Shown: in pieces, positions 23,670 to 31,001 of the stretch
Layout: each line of letters starts with the position of its first letter
How positions within the stretch are numbered: position 1 is the stretch's first letter
Assembly: GCA_934630815.1 (NCBI GenBank)
Contig: CAKTWI010000024.1
Span: forward strand, 1-35,231
DNA: 35,231 nucleotides
From: an uncultured Senegalimassilia sp.
GTDB taxonomy: Bacteria; Actinomycetota; Coriobacteriia; Coriobacteriales; Eggerthellaceae
Direction of reading: 5' to 3'
Notes under the pieces: generated by a model
Told to the model about the DNA's origin: nothing
The model's input: only the letters and a program-made list of their open reading frames with translations
The model's database searches: none
Position numbers and translations under genes: made by a program

Positions 23670-26457
23670 TACCCCCTCCGGTGTTCTCGGATTCCTGCGG
23701 CATCCATGCAGTGAACTGCTCGGGCTCGGTCCAGATGCCCTCAGGTGCGCTATCGGCCTTCTTGATGTTGATCTGGACGCCGCGCAGCACATAGGTGCCA
23801 TACACGTCGTTGAACGGGCAATCATCGCTGTTCTGCGTAAGCAGGTTGATGTTCATGGCCTGCCATGCGCGGTTCGGGTCCTTCGAATCGAGCAGCTCGG
23901 GGAACCAGAAGCGCTCCTGGTAGATGACCTTCGGGGCCACCGACTTGGTGATGCGTGCCTTGCCCTGCGTCTTGCCGCGCTTCGACTCCAGCCACAGCCA
24001 ATCCCCGTCCTCGACGCCGATCTCCTTGGCCGTTTCCGGGTTGATCCACGTCTCGGGATACGGATACAGCTCGCGGGTGTAGGGCGTGTTGCGCAGCGTG
24101 CCGTGATGGAATACCGGCAGACGGCCCTGCGTCAACGTGTAGGGATAGTTCGCGTCGTAACCCGGGTCGCCTTCCACGGGGCTCTCGTAGGGCTCCAGGT
24201 AATACGGCAGCGGGTTGTAGTTGTTCGACTTCGGGAACACGTCGGTGGCGGGCTCCATGGAGCCGGTGCCGTCGATGGCGCCCGTGTTGCCCAGCAAGAT
24301 GTTGCCGTCGAAGTACGGTTCGCAACGCTTAGAGGTCGTATGGAAGCCGGCGGGCTTGGTCGGATCGTCGCCATCGGGGAACAGATGGCTGTTGTACGAC
24401 TTCGCCGCATACTCCTCGATGGTCTGGTACTCGGAAGGCGCCTGAGCGTCGAACTTCTCCCAGTTCCAATCCTCGCGGTCGTAGTAGAAGCTGCCCACGA
24501 AGTAGCCGACGTAGTCCTTGTACTCCTCGTAGGTCTTCCAATACGTGCCGTAGAACTTGCCGGCGATATCGGGATTGAACGAGTCGATGCAGCGCTGATG
24601 GCCGCGCTTGGCAAGAGCTGCCGCAAGCCAAGACCAGTGCATGCACTCGTCGACGGCCTCGTAGAGCTGCGTGCAGGGGCGACGGATGGCATAAGTGTTC
24701 AGGCGGTCCTGAGCGTAGGCCGTCTCAAGCCATTCCGCCGTCGGGAGCACATAGTCGGCCAGGCACACGCTCGTGGTGGTCCAATGCATGTACATATGGA
24801 CATTGAGCTCGGTGGTCATCATGGCATCGTAGAGTCGCTTGGCGTTGCCGATCATCACCAGCTTGTTGCCGGAACGCTCGATCCAGATGCGCGGACGATA
24901 CGGCTCGCCCGTCTCGATGGCCTTGAGGACCGTCGGGATGTGGCTGGCAAGCCAGTGCCCCAGGCCCTTATGCTCGGTGTAGCCCAAGCGCGCGTTGGCC
25001 TCGGATTCGGGCATGCGCAGCGGGTGGTCGGGATGATGCAGGCCGAACGGCTGCACGACGTAGTTGCACGGCTCGACGTAGCACGGGCGGTCCTGCACGA
25101 TGGAGCCGGGCTGGCGGATGCAGCCCATCAGGATGTCCATGATGGCGTCGCCCTGCGCCGCCTGCGCCGAGTTGATGGCCTGGTCGGTGGCCACGCCCAG
25201 CGAGATGCCGGCGTTCGGGCAGCCTTCCACGTAGATCTTGATGGCCTTCTCGATCTTGTCGGCGTCAAGCCAGCAGACCTCCGCGGCCTTCTCCAGCGTC
25301 CACTCGGCCACGTGCTCCTTCATGATCTGGAACGCCGTGCGGGCCTTTTCGCCGTTGGGAAGCGTGTAGGTGCCGAACATCTCCGGGTCGATGGAGCCGT
25401 CGGAGGGGAACGGGTACGGCATGGCCACAGCAGCGTTGGTCTTCTTGTCCCACACCACGTACTCGTCCTCGCCGCCTAATCCCAGCTCGCTTGCGCGATA
25501 GGTCAGGCGCGTGTCCTCATGGACCAGGAAAGGCAGGTTGGTCCACTCGCGACAGAAGTCCTTCGCCCACAGGTCGTGCTCGATGATGTAGTTGATCCAG
25601 CACAGCATGAGCGCAACGTCGGTACCCGGTCGGATGGGCAGCCACACGTCGGCCTTTGCGGCGTCGGGCGTCAGACGCGGGTCGATGACCACGGTCTTCA
25701 TGCCGTTGTTACGCAGCTCGGTCACCACGCGGCCCGTGGAGCCGATGCCGTGATACGAAGGGCCGACGCCCCACATGACGTAGCTCTTGGTGGGCGTGCA
25801 CTTGTCATCGGGCAGGTAACCGGGCAGGTACACCTCGGTGACCGGGCCATCGGCCAGCGACGTGTCGGCCGTGCCGTTCAGGCAGAACTCCATGTGGTTA
25901 CGCGGCAGATAGCACTGGGCGCAGCCGGGCTCGAAGAAGTTGCCGCCGCCCCACACGGAAAGGAAGCGCGCCGGGCTGAAGAACTGCGGGTTGCCGCCGC
26001 CGCCCGTGGAGGTGACCAGGCACTTCGGGCCCTCCTTCTGATACCACTCCCACATAACCTCGGAGATCTCGTCCATGGCCTGGCCCCAGGAGATGCGCTC
26101 CCACTCGTTGGAACCGCGCTCGCCCTTGCGCTTCATGGGGTACTTGATGCGGTTGGGGTTGTACAGCGCCTGGATGCCGGCAAGGCCCTTAGCGCACGCC
26201 GCACCCTTGTTCATCGGGTCCTCCGGGTCGCCTTCAAGCTTGACCACCTTGCCGTCGCGCACGTGCGCGACCATGCCGCAGTTGTTCAAGCAGGCGCGGC
26301 AGATCGTGCGGATCTTCTGCGTCTCCCCCGTGGTGGCCGCCATAGCCGGCTTGACCTGCATGAGGTTCTGCGTCGTGGCGCTTGCCATGGCCACAGCGGC
26401 GCCGGCGAACGCGGACAGCTTCACGAAGCCGCGGCGGCTGATGCTCGTCTTAGCCAA
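23650..26457 (-). CDS. Molybdopterin-dependent oxidoreductase catalytic subunit, DMSO reductase superfamily
   Basis: A 935-residue Tat-exported enzyme with a bis-molybdopterin cofactor. The N-terminus AKTSISRRGFVKLSAF is a twin-arginine signal. The proximal 4Fe-4S site is CRACLNNC with a later GAACAKG (Cys 53, 56, 60, 88). Then come TSTGGGGNP, and GCAQCYLPRNH (Cys 179 and 182), where the Mo ligand is expected in this superfamily; a cysteine ligand is thus likely, unlike the serine of true DMSO reductase. The C-terminal molybdopterin-binding domain starts at about YTLTQGRLPVFHH. The start is probably TTG at 26457, since AGGAAGGG lies 6 nt upstream and the Tat signal begins there; ATGs at 26496 and 26541 would precede it. 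Substrate unknown: acetylene-hydratase-like or catechol-dehydroxylase-like enzymes are candidates, on motif resemblance only. Confidence 0.92.
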   Translation of the reverse strand: MAKTSISRRGFVKLSAFAGAAVAMASATTQNLMQVKPAMAATTGETQKIRTICRACLNNCGMVAHVRDGKVVKLEGDPEDPMNKGAACAKGLAGIQALYNPNRIKYPMKRKGERGSNEWERISWGQAMDEISEVMWEWYQKEGPKCLVTSTGGGGNPQFFSPARFLSVWGGGNFFEPGCAQCYLPRNHMEFCLNGTADTSLADGPVTEVYLPGYLPDDKCTPTKSYVMWGVGPSYHGIGSTGRVVTELRNNGMKTVVIDPRLTPDAAKADVWLPIRPGTDVALMLCWINYIIEHDLWAKDFCREWTNLPFLVHEDTRLTYRASELGLGGEDEYVVWDKKTNAAVAMPYPFPSDGSIDPEMFGTYTLPNGEKARTAFQIMKEHVAEWTLEKAAEVCWLDADKIEKAIKIYVEGCPNAGISLGVATDQAINSAQAAQGDAIMDILMGCIRQPGSIVQDRPCYVEPCNYVVQPFGLHHPDHPLRMPESEANARLGYTEHKGLGHWLASHIPTVLKAIETGEPYRPRIWIERSGNKLVMIGNAKRLYDAMMTTELNVHMYMHWTTTSVCLADYVLPTAEWLETAYAQDRLNTYAIRRPCTQLYEAVDECMHWSWLAAALAKRGHQRCIDSFNPDIAGKFYGTYWKTYEEYKDYVGYFVGSFYYDREDWNWEKFDAQAPSEYQTIEEYAAKSYNSHLFPDGDDPTKPAGFHTTSKRCEPYFDGNILLGNTGAIDGTGSMEPATDVFPKSNNYNPLPYYLEPYESPVEGDPGYDANYPYTLTQGRLPVFHHGTLRNTPYTRELYPYPETWINPETAKEIGVEDGDWLWLESKRGKTQGKARITKSVAPKVIYQERFWFPELLDSKDPNRAWQAMNINLLTQNSDDCPFNDVYGTYVLRGVQINIKKADSAPEGIWTEPEQFTAWMPQESENTGGGNAVYGA

Positions 26458-26541
26458 AACACACCCTTCCTTTCCTTTTCTCACTCGTTTACTCATCCTT
26501 GCTTCAAGCGGCCGCGTGGCCGCGGAAAGCCTTAACTGCAT

Positions 26542-26721
26542 CTTGGAAGCCGTTGCACGGAGCGCGGCGCCGCCGGCCTAAAACGAGGCGACGGATGCGT
26601 GAGGATCTATCCTGCTGAAAATGAAGGGAGGGGGAGGATTCAGCAGGACGTGCAAGGGAGGAGGGTTCGTCGCATGGACGCTGCGCGCCGTGCGACGGCT
26701 TCCGAGATACGGGGCAGGCGA
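26542..26721 (-). other. Leader region before the molybdopterin subunit, with two hairpins
   Basis: CCTGCTGAA (26611-26619) pairs with TTCAGCAGG (26639-26647), the loop being almost all pyrimidine on the minus strand. CGTCGCA (26668-26674) pairs with TGCGACG (26691-26697). Neither is followed by a T-run. They may stabilise, attenuate or process the transcript between the winged-helix gene and the catalytic gene. Confidence 0.5.
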
Positions 26722-27318
26722 TTATGCGATCGCGCGAAGGCCTGCCTCGGTTGCACGCCATGCGCCATCCCAAACGATGCCGCCGGCGGTCTCGAGCGCA
26801 TCCATGAAGTACTGCGGATAGACGCGCTTGCCATCCGGCGAAACGACGTTGCCGTCCTGCTCGACCGCCTGCTCGACCGCATCGCGGCTCGCGCCGTCGG
26901 AAGCGGCGCAAACGGAGATCACGCGGGCGAACACGTCGCGATAATGCGGGCGGTCGGCCAGCAGGGCGCGCATGGTGAAATCAGGGTCGAGCGAAGCCGC
27001 CAGATCGCGGCCCGTTTGCGTGATGGAAATGCCGTCGGAGACTTCGGCCTCGAGCGGAACGGATTCGTCGCGCTGGATGTCCTCGAGCGTACCGTTATAA
27101 ATCTTGCCGTCGACGACGATCTGCTCGGCAAGCGCGCCGTTGCGCAAAAGCGATTCGATGATGGTGGCGGGAGCTTGCGAGTAGGATTCGCGCCACACCT
27201 GAGCAAGCTGCTCCTCAAGCTGCGCACGGTCGAACGTTTCAGCTTCGGCATACATGCCCAGCACGCAGGCAACGGGCTCCTTAAGCCGCGGATTGTGCTC
27301 TACCAGATCGATTGCCAT
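26722..27318 (-). CDS. Tandem winged-helix-like protein of unknown function, head of the reductase operon
   Basis: A 198-residue cytoplasmic protein without signal or membrane segments that I do not recognise as a named family. Its pattern suggests two winged-helix units. The first (about 8-108) has RAQLEEQLAQVW, ATIIESLLRNGAL and a wing-like GISITQTGRDLA. The second (about 118-198) has RDVFARVISVCAASDGASRDA, then PQYFMDALETAGGI and WDGAWRATEAGLRAI, with the typical helix then beta-wing ending in TEAG. The start at 27318 follows AAAGGGGGA. It lies 264 nt upstream of the molybdopterin gene on the same strand. It could be a regulator, or a maturation factor analogous to TorD; the sequence does not decide. 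Confidence 0.7.
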   Translation of the reverse strand: MAIDLVEHNPRLKEPVACVLGMYAEAETFDRAQLEEQLAQVWRESYSQAPATIIESLLRNGALAEQIVVDGKIYNGTLEDIQRDESVPLEAEVSDGISITQTGRDLAASLDPDFTMRALLADRPHYRDVFARVISVCAASDGASRDAVEQAVEQDGNVVSPDGKRVYPQYFMDALETAGGIVWDGAWRATEAGLRAIA

Positions 27319-27639
27319 GATTCCCCCTTTGTCTCATCTCGTCGAAAGGGCTGGCGATAACAGGTCCGGCTCGAGAAGCGCTCCCCCGTTTCAGGTTGCG
27401 GGGCGTAAGCTTCGTCCGGTCCGTTCCCCTTCGACGCCTATGAACTCTACAAGGCGCACTTGGATGACCGCATGCTCGGAAATGAACGAAATCATGGATG
27501 ATTCGCGGGGTGATGAGCGCAAAGGACTAGTCACACAAAAAGGATTAGAGGGTTTGTTTTCCCAGATGAATGTTGTTCTCTGCTGAGGATACGCATTTCG
27601 TTTCGATCTTCGCTCAACGAAGACCGCATCGGACCGAAA
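27319..27639. other. Upstream region of the reductase operon
   Basis: No convincing gene: the open frames at 27254-27586 and 27391-27732 lack ribosome sites. Minus-strand sequence contains A/T-rich stretches around 27530-27570 that may hold the promoter, but no clear -35/-10 pair. A 14-bp palindrome AATCAT-GG-ATGATT lies at 27490-27503, about 175 bp upstream of the winged-helix gene, and is a possible operator. Confidence 0.4.
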
Positions 27640-27680
27640 CAAGAAAAGCCCGCCCGAGCAACAGCTCGAGCGGGCTTTGA
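27639..27680 (-). terminator. Terminator of lysS
   Basis: AAAGCCCGC and CGAGC (27645-27659) pair with GCTCG and GCGGGCTTT (27664-27678) around a 4-nt loop. TTTTCTTGTTTC follows on the minus strand. It lies 36 nt after the lysS stop. Confidence 0.9.
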
Positions 27681-27715
27681 AGAACTCGCCGATATAACGA
27701 CGATGTGAAAATGAC

Positions 27716-29659
27716 TTAGTACAGCTTGGCACCTGCCGGGATGCGGTCGGAGACCATGAGCAGGTTCAGACGCTCCTCGGTGGTATCGTCGTCGACCTTC
27801 TCCTCGTGCACCGCGGACAGCAGCATGCCGCAGGAGGCGATGCCCATCATCTTGCGCGGCGGCAGGTTGGTGATGGCGACGAGCGTGCGACCCACCAGCT
27901 CCTCCGGTTCGTAGTACGCGTGGATGCCGGACAGGATGGTGCGGTCGGTGCCCGTACCATCATCGAGCGTGAACTGCAGCAGCTTCTTGCTCTTCGGCAC
28001 GGCCACGCAGTCCTTGACCTTCACAGCACGGAAGTCGGACTTGCTGAACGTGTCGAAGTCCACCTCGTCGGCGAACAGCGGCTCGACGACCACCTTCGAG
28101 AAGTCGATGGGTTCCTCGACGGGCTGCTCGACCGGAGCGGCCGGGCGTGCGGCGGGCTTGGCGCCGGCAGGGGCCTCGTCGCGCATGTGCGGGAACAGCA
28201 GCACGTCGCGGATGGTCGGCGAATCGGTGAGCAGCATGGTCAGACGGTCGATGCCGATGCCCACGCCGCCTGCCGGAGGCATGCCGTACTCGAGCGCGCG
28301 GATGTAGTCGGCGTCGTAGCCCATGGCCTCGTCGTCGCCCATGTCCTTGGCCTCGACCTGTGCGCGGAAGCGCTCGGCCTGGTCGACCGGGTCGTTGAGC
28401 TCGTTGAAGGCGTTGGCGTACTCGTGGCCGCAGATGAACAGCTCGAAACGCTCAGTGAGCTCGGGGTTGTTCGGCAGCTTCTTGGCCAGCGGGGAGATCT
28501 CCAGCGGATGCTCGGTGACGAACACGGGCTGGATGAGCTTCTCCTCGGCCACGGCCTCGAAGATCTCGGAGATGAGCTTGCCCTTGCCCCAGGCGTCCTC
28601 GGCGCGACCGCCGTTCTTCTCCAGGATGGCCACCAGGTCCTCACGGCTGCGGTCGAAGGAAACCTCTTCACCGGCATAGCGCGAAGCCAAGCCGCACATG
28701 GTCTCGCGCGGCCACTGACCGGACAGGTCGATGTCGACGCCCTGGTAGCTGACCTTGAGCGTGCCGCAGGCGGCTTCCGCGGCCGCCTTGATGAAGCCCT
28801 CGGTGAGGTCCATCATGCCGTTGAGGTCGGAGAAGGCCTGGTACGCCTCCATGGTGGTGAACTCGGGGTTGTGGTACGGGTCCATGCCCTCGTTGCGGAA
28901 CTGACGGCCGATCTCGAACACCTTCTCGAAACCGCCTACGAGCAGGCGCTTAAGCGGCAGCTCGGTGGCGATGCGCAGGAAGTAGTCGCGGTCGAGCGCG
29001 TTGAAGTGCGTCACGAACGGCTTTGCGTTCGCGCCGCCCAGGATGGGGTGCAGAAACGGCGTTTCCACCTCGTAGAAGCCATGGTCCTCCATGTAGCGGC
29101 GGATGGCGGCGACGATCTTGAAGCGCTTCTCGAAGACCTGCTTGACCTCGGGGTTCATGACCAGGTCGATGTAACGCTGGCGATAACGCGTCTCCTTGTC
29201 CGCCAGGCCGTGGAACTTCTCGGGCAGCGGGCGGATGGACTTGCTGAGCAGCTCGAAGGACGAGACGGCCACGGACAGCTGACCGCGACGCGTGCGCATC
29301 ATAGCGCCCTCGACGCCGATCCAGTCGCCCACATCAAGGTCCTTCAAGCGGCCGAAGGCCTCTTCGCCCAGCTCGTTGATGCGGCAGAACAGCTGCATGT
29401 CGCCCGTGGCGTCGCGCAGGCCCAAAAAGGCGATCTTGCCCTGAACGCGCTTGGACATGATGCGGCCGGCGACCTTGACCAGGTCCTCGGTGGAATCCCC
29501 GTCCTCAAGGTGCGCGTAGAGCTGCTCGAGCTCGGCCAGGTGATGGCTGTAGTCGAACGCATGACCATAGGGGTTCTGGCCCGCATCGAGCATGGCCTGG
29601 CGCTTGGCCTTGCGCACCTCGATGGGATCGTCTTCGATAATTTCAGGGGTATTGCTCAT
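27716..29659 (-). CDS. lysS: Lysyl-tRNA synthetase (class II) with a fused C-terminal tRNA-binding domain
   Basis: A 647-residue cytoplasmic enzyme that charges tRNA-Lys. The N-terminal OB-fold anticodon domain (about 60-165: [21 protein letters not shown]) is followed by the class II catalytic core. The core has motif 1 around [17 protein letters not shown], motif 2 in [20 protein letters not shown] and motif 3 in [16 protein letters not shown] (about 475-490). A Pro/Ala linker (about 510-535) leads to an extra domain of about 110 residues: [39 protein letters not shown] and [17 protein letters not shown]. This matches the Trbp111/EMAPII-type tRNA-binding domain normally found at the end of MetRS. 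Typical LysRS is about 500 residues. The start at 29659 has GAAGGG 7 nt upstream. Confidence 0.95.
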   Translation of the reverse strand: MSNTPEIIEDDPIEVRKAKRQAMLDAGQNPYGHAFDYSHHLAELEQLYAHLEDGDSTEDLVKVAGRIMSKRVQGKIAFLGLRDATGDMQLFCRINELGEEAFGRLKDLDVGDWIGVEGAMMRTRRGQLSVAVSSFELLSKSIRPLPEKFHGLADKETRYRQRYIDLVMNPEVKQVFEKRFKIVAAIRRYMEDHGFYEVETPFLHPILGGANAKPFVTHFNALDRDYFLRIATELPLKRLLVGGFEKVFEIGRQFRNEGMDPYHNPEFTTMEAYQAFSDLNGMMDLTEGFIKAAAEAACGTLKVSYQGVDIDLSGQWPRETMCGLASRYAGEEVSFDRSREDLVAILEKNGGRAEDAWGKGKLISEIFEAVAEEKLIQPVFVTEHPLEISPLAKKLPNNPELTERFELFICGHEYANAFNELNDPVDQAERFRAQVEAKDMGDDEAMGYDADYIRALEYGMPPAGGVGIGIDRLTMLLTDSPTIRDVLLFPHMRDEAPAGAKPAARPAAPVEQPVEEPIDFSKVVVEPLFADEVDFDTFSKSDFRAVKVKDCVAVPKSKKLLQFTLDDGTGTDRTILSGIHAYYEPEELVGRTLVAITNLPPRKMMGIASCGMLLSAVHEEKVDDDTTEERLNLLMVSDRIPAGAKLY

Positions 29660-29811
29660 GGGAAAGCCCTTCTAAGTACAGGGATTTGGTTGAGTAAGCG
29701 AGAGCGGCTGCGGTGCGCCGGGTTCTGCCAAAGCAAGCGGGCATAGGCCCGTTGCCTTGTCCGTGAAACCGAATGCGCAAGCGACGCGGCGCAGCCAACC
29801 GCAACGTCGAG

Positions 29812-29843
29812 AAGTTCCGCTTACCCACAGGCAAGCGGAACTT
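29812..29843. other. Hairpin after greA
   Basis: AAGTTCCGCTT (29812-29822) pairs with AAGCGGAACTT (29833-29843), an 11-bp perfect stem with a 10-nt loop, 10 nt past the greA stop. There is no T-run beyond the stem on the minus strand, so termination may be weak or Rho-dependent. Confidence 0.6.
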
Positions 29844-29852
29844 GCAAATTCG

Positions 29853-30320
29853 CTAGTGCTCGATGTTGACGATCTTCATCTTGATGACGCGACCGGTCGG
29901 GCCGGTGGTCTCGATCTCATCACCCTTCTTGTGGGCCAGCAGCGCAGCGCCCACCGGGGACTCGTTGGAGATCTTGCCGGCATGGCTATCGGCCTCGGCG
30001 CCGCCCACGATGGTGAACACGCGCTCACGGCCGCCCATGTCGACGGTGACGGTGGAGCCGATGTGCACGGAGTTGGAGCGCTTCGGGGTTGCCACGACGG
30101 TAGCCTCGCCCAGGATGCGGGTGATCTCGGCGATGCGCGCCTCGAGCATGCCCTGCTCGTTTTTCGCGTCATCGTACTCGGAGTTCTCGGAGATGTCGCC
30201 GAACTCGCGCGCTACCTTGATACGCTCGCCCACCTCGGCGCGCTTCTCGGTTTCCAGATAATGCAGCTCCTCTTCAAGCTGCTGCTTGCCCTCGGGGGTA
30301 AGGATGTAATTGTCAGCCAT
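29853..30320 (-). CDS. greA: Transcription elongation factor GreA
   Basis: A 155-residue factor that enters the RNA polymerase secondary channel and triggers cleavage of backtracked RNA. The N-terminal coiled coil begins ILTPEGKQQLEEELHYL, its tip has the acidic GDISENSEYDDAKNEQ (about 41-56), and the C-terminal globular domain ends with NESPVGAALLAHKKGDEIE and the basic VIKMKIVNIEH. The start at 30320 has AGGTGA 5 nt upstream; a GTG at 30329 is less likely. The gene lies only 20 nt after a strong terminator, so its promoter must be upstream of that hairpin. Confidence 0.96.
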   Translation of the reverse strand: MADNYILTPEGKQQLEEELHYLETEKRAEVGERIKVAREFGDISENSEYDDAKNEQGMLEARIAEITRILGEATVVATPKRSNSVHIGSTVTVDMGGRERVFTIVGGAEADSHAGKISNESPVGAALLAHKKGDEIETTGPTGRVIKMKIVNIEH

Positions 30321-30339
30321 GTTGTTCACCTATCTATAC

Positions 30340-30384
30340 GAAAAAAGCGGTATGCGCCGGACCGCAGCCCGTTGCGCATACCGC
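30340..30384 (-). terminator. Terminator after tatA / in the greA leader
   Basis: GCGGTATGCGC (30347-30357) pairs with GCGCATACCGC (30374-30384), an 11-bp stem, followed by TTTTTT on the minus strand. It begins 25 nt after the tatA stop and its T-run ends 20 nt before the greA ATG. Confidence 0.88.
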
Positions 30385-30408
30385 GTACCAACCTTGTGAA
30401 GCTGCGAT

Positions 30409-30651
30409 CTACTCGCTCTTCTTGCGGGCAGCGGTGGTCTTCTTCTTGGCGGCATCCTCGTCGTCTTCCTCGACCTCGACCTCGTCGGCCTCTTCCTCGG
30501 CCTTCTTAGAATCGCCCATGCCCTCGCGCAGGTTCTTCACAGTCTTGCCCAGAGCGCTACCGAGTTTTGGCAGATTCTTCGGGCCGAAGATAAGCAGGAT
30601 CACCACGAGGATGATCAGAAGCTCAGGCACGCCCATTCCCAGAAATTTCAT
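30409..30651 (-). CDS. tatA: Sec-independent protein translocase subunit TatA
   Basis: An 80-residue membrane protein forming the export pore of the twin-arginine pathway. One N-terminal helix (VPELLIILVVILLIF, about 8-22), the FGPKNLPKLGSALGK hinge and amphipathic helix (about 23-45), then a charged tail with an acidic run (EVEVEEDDED) and Lys/Ala end. TatA, TatB and TatE are alike in size; the short tail and FGP hinge favour TatA/E. The start at 30651 has GGAGGA 4 nt upstream. No tatC is in the window. Its probable clients here are the hydrolase at 677, the molybdopterin subunit and the NapG-like protein. Confidence 0.92.
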   Translation of the reverse strand: MKFLGMGVPELLIILVVILLIFGPKNLPKLGSALGKTVKNLREGMGDSKKAEEEADEVEVEEDDEDAAKKKTTAARKKSE

Positions 30652-30796
30652 GTGTCCTCCAAGTACTCGTCCCAGCCCGGGCATCGGGCCGTGATATGCA
30701 ACGCCGCGTACTTTAACATAACCGCAGCTTGCCGACGCACCTTCGATGAAAAGCACACGCGCTTGCACGGCACTCCGACGGATATGCGCGGTTGCA

Positions 30797-30827
30797 CGAA
30801 AAAGGCCCGGTGCGAACACCGAGCCTT
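30797..30827 (-). terminator. Terminator after tRNA-Pro
   Basis: AAGGCTCGGTG pairs with CACCGGGCCTT (minus strand, 30827-30802) with a TTCG tetraloop and one G-U pair, followed by TTTCG (the run reads TTTTT counting the stem end). It lies 11 nt past the tRNA. Confidence 0.88.
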
Positions 30828-30837
30828 GACCATGCAA

Positions 30838-30914
30838 TGGTCGGGATGACAGGATTTGAACCTGCGGCCTCTGCGTCCCGAACGCAGCGCTCTACCAAGC
30901 TGAGCCACATCCCG
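30838..30914 (-). tRNA. tRNA-Pro (CGG), CCA encoded
   Basis: On the minus strand: acceptor CGGGATG (30914-30908) paired with CATCCCG (30848-30842), D arm GGCTCAGCTTGGTAGAGC, anticodon arm CTGCG-TTCGGGA-CGCAG with anticodon CGG, T arm GCAGG-TTCAAAT-CCTGT, discriminator A (30841) and encoded CCA (30840-30838). All stems pair. Confidence 0.95.
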
Positions 30915-31001
30915 ATTGCCGCTTTCGCAGCGGGGAATATATTAGCATAACCATCCGGCATCCGCGACGACTTTTTTCAAAATTTGCGGCCGAATGCGTC
31001 C

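Noticed and set aside
23620..25479. 619-residue plus-strand frame opposite the molybdopterin gene
   Set aside because: Antisense shadow; the minus-strand protein has clear cofactor motifs, and this frame has none.
27806..29746. 646-residue plus-strand frame opposite lysS
   Set aside because: Antisense shadow extending past both ends of lysS with no start signal.
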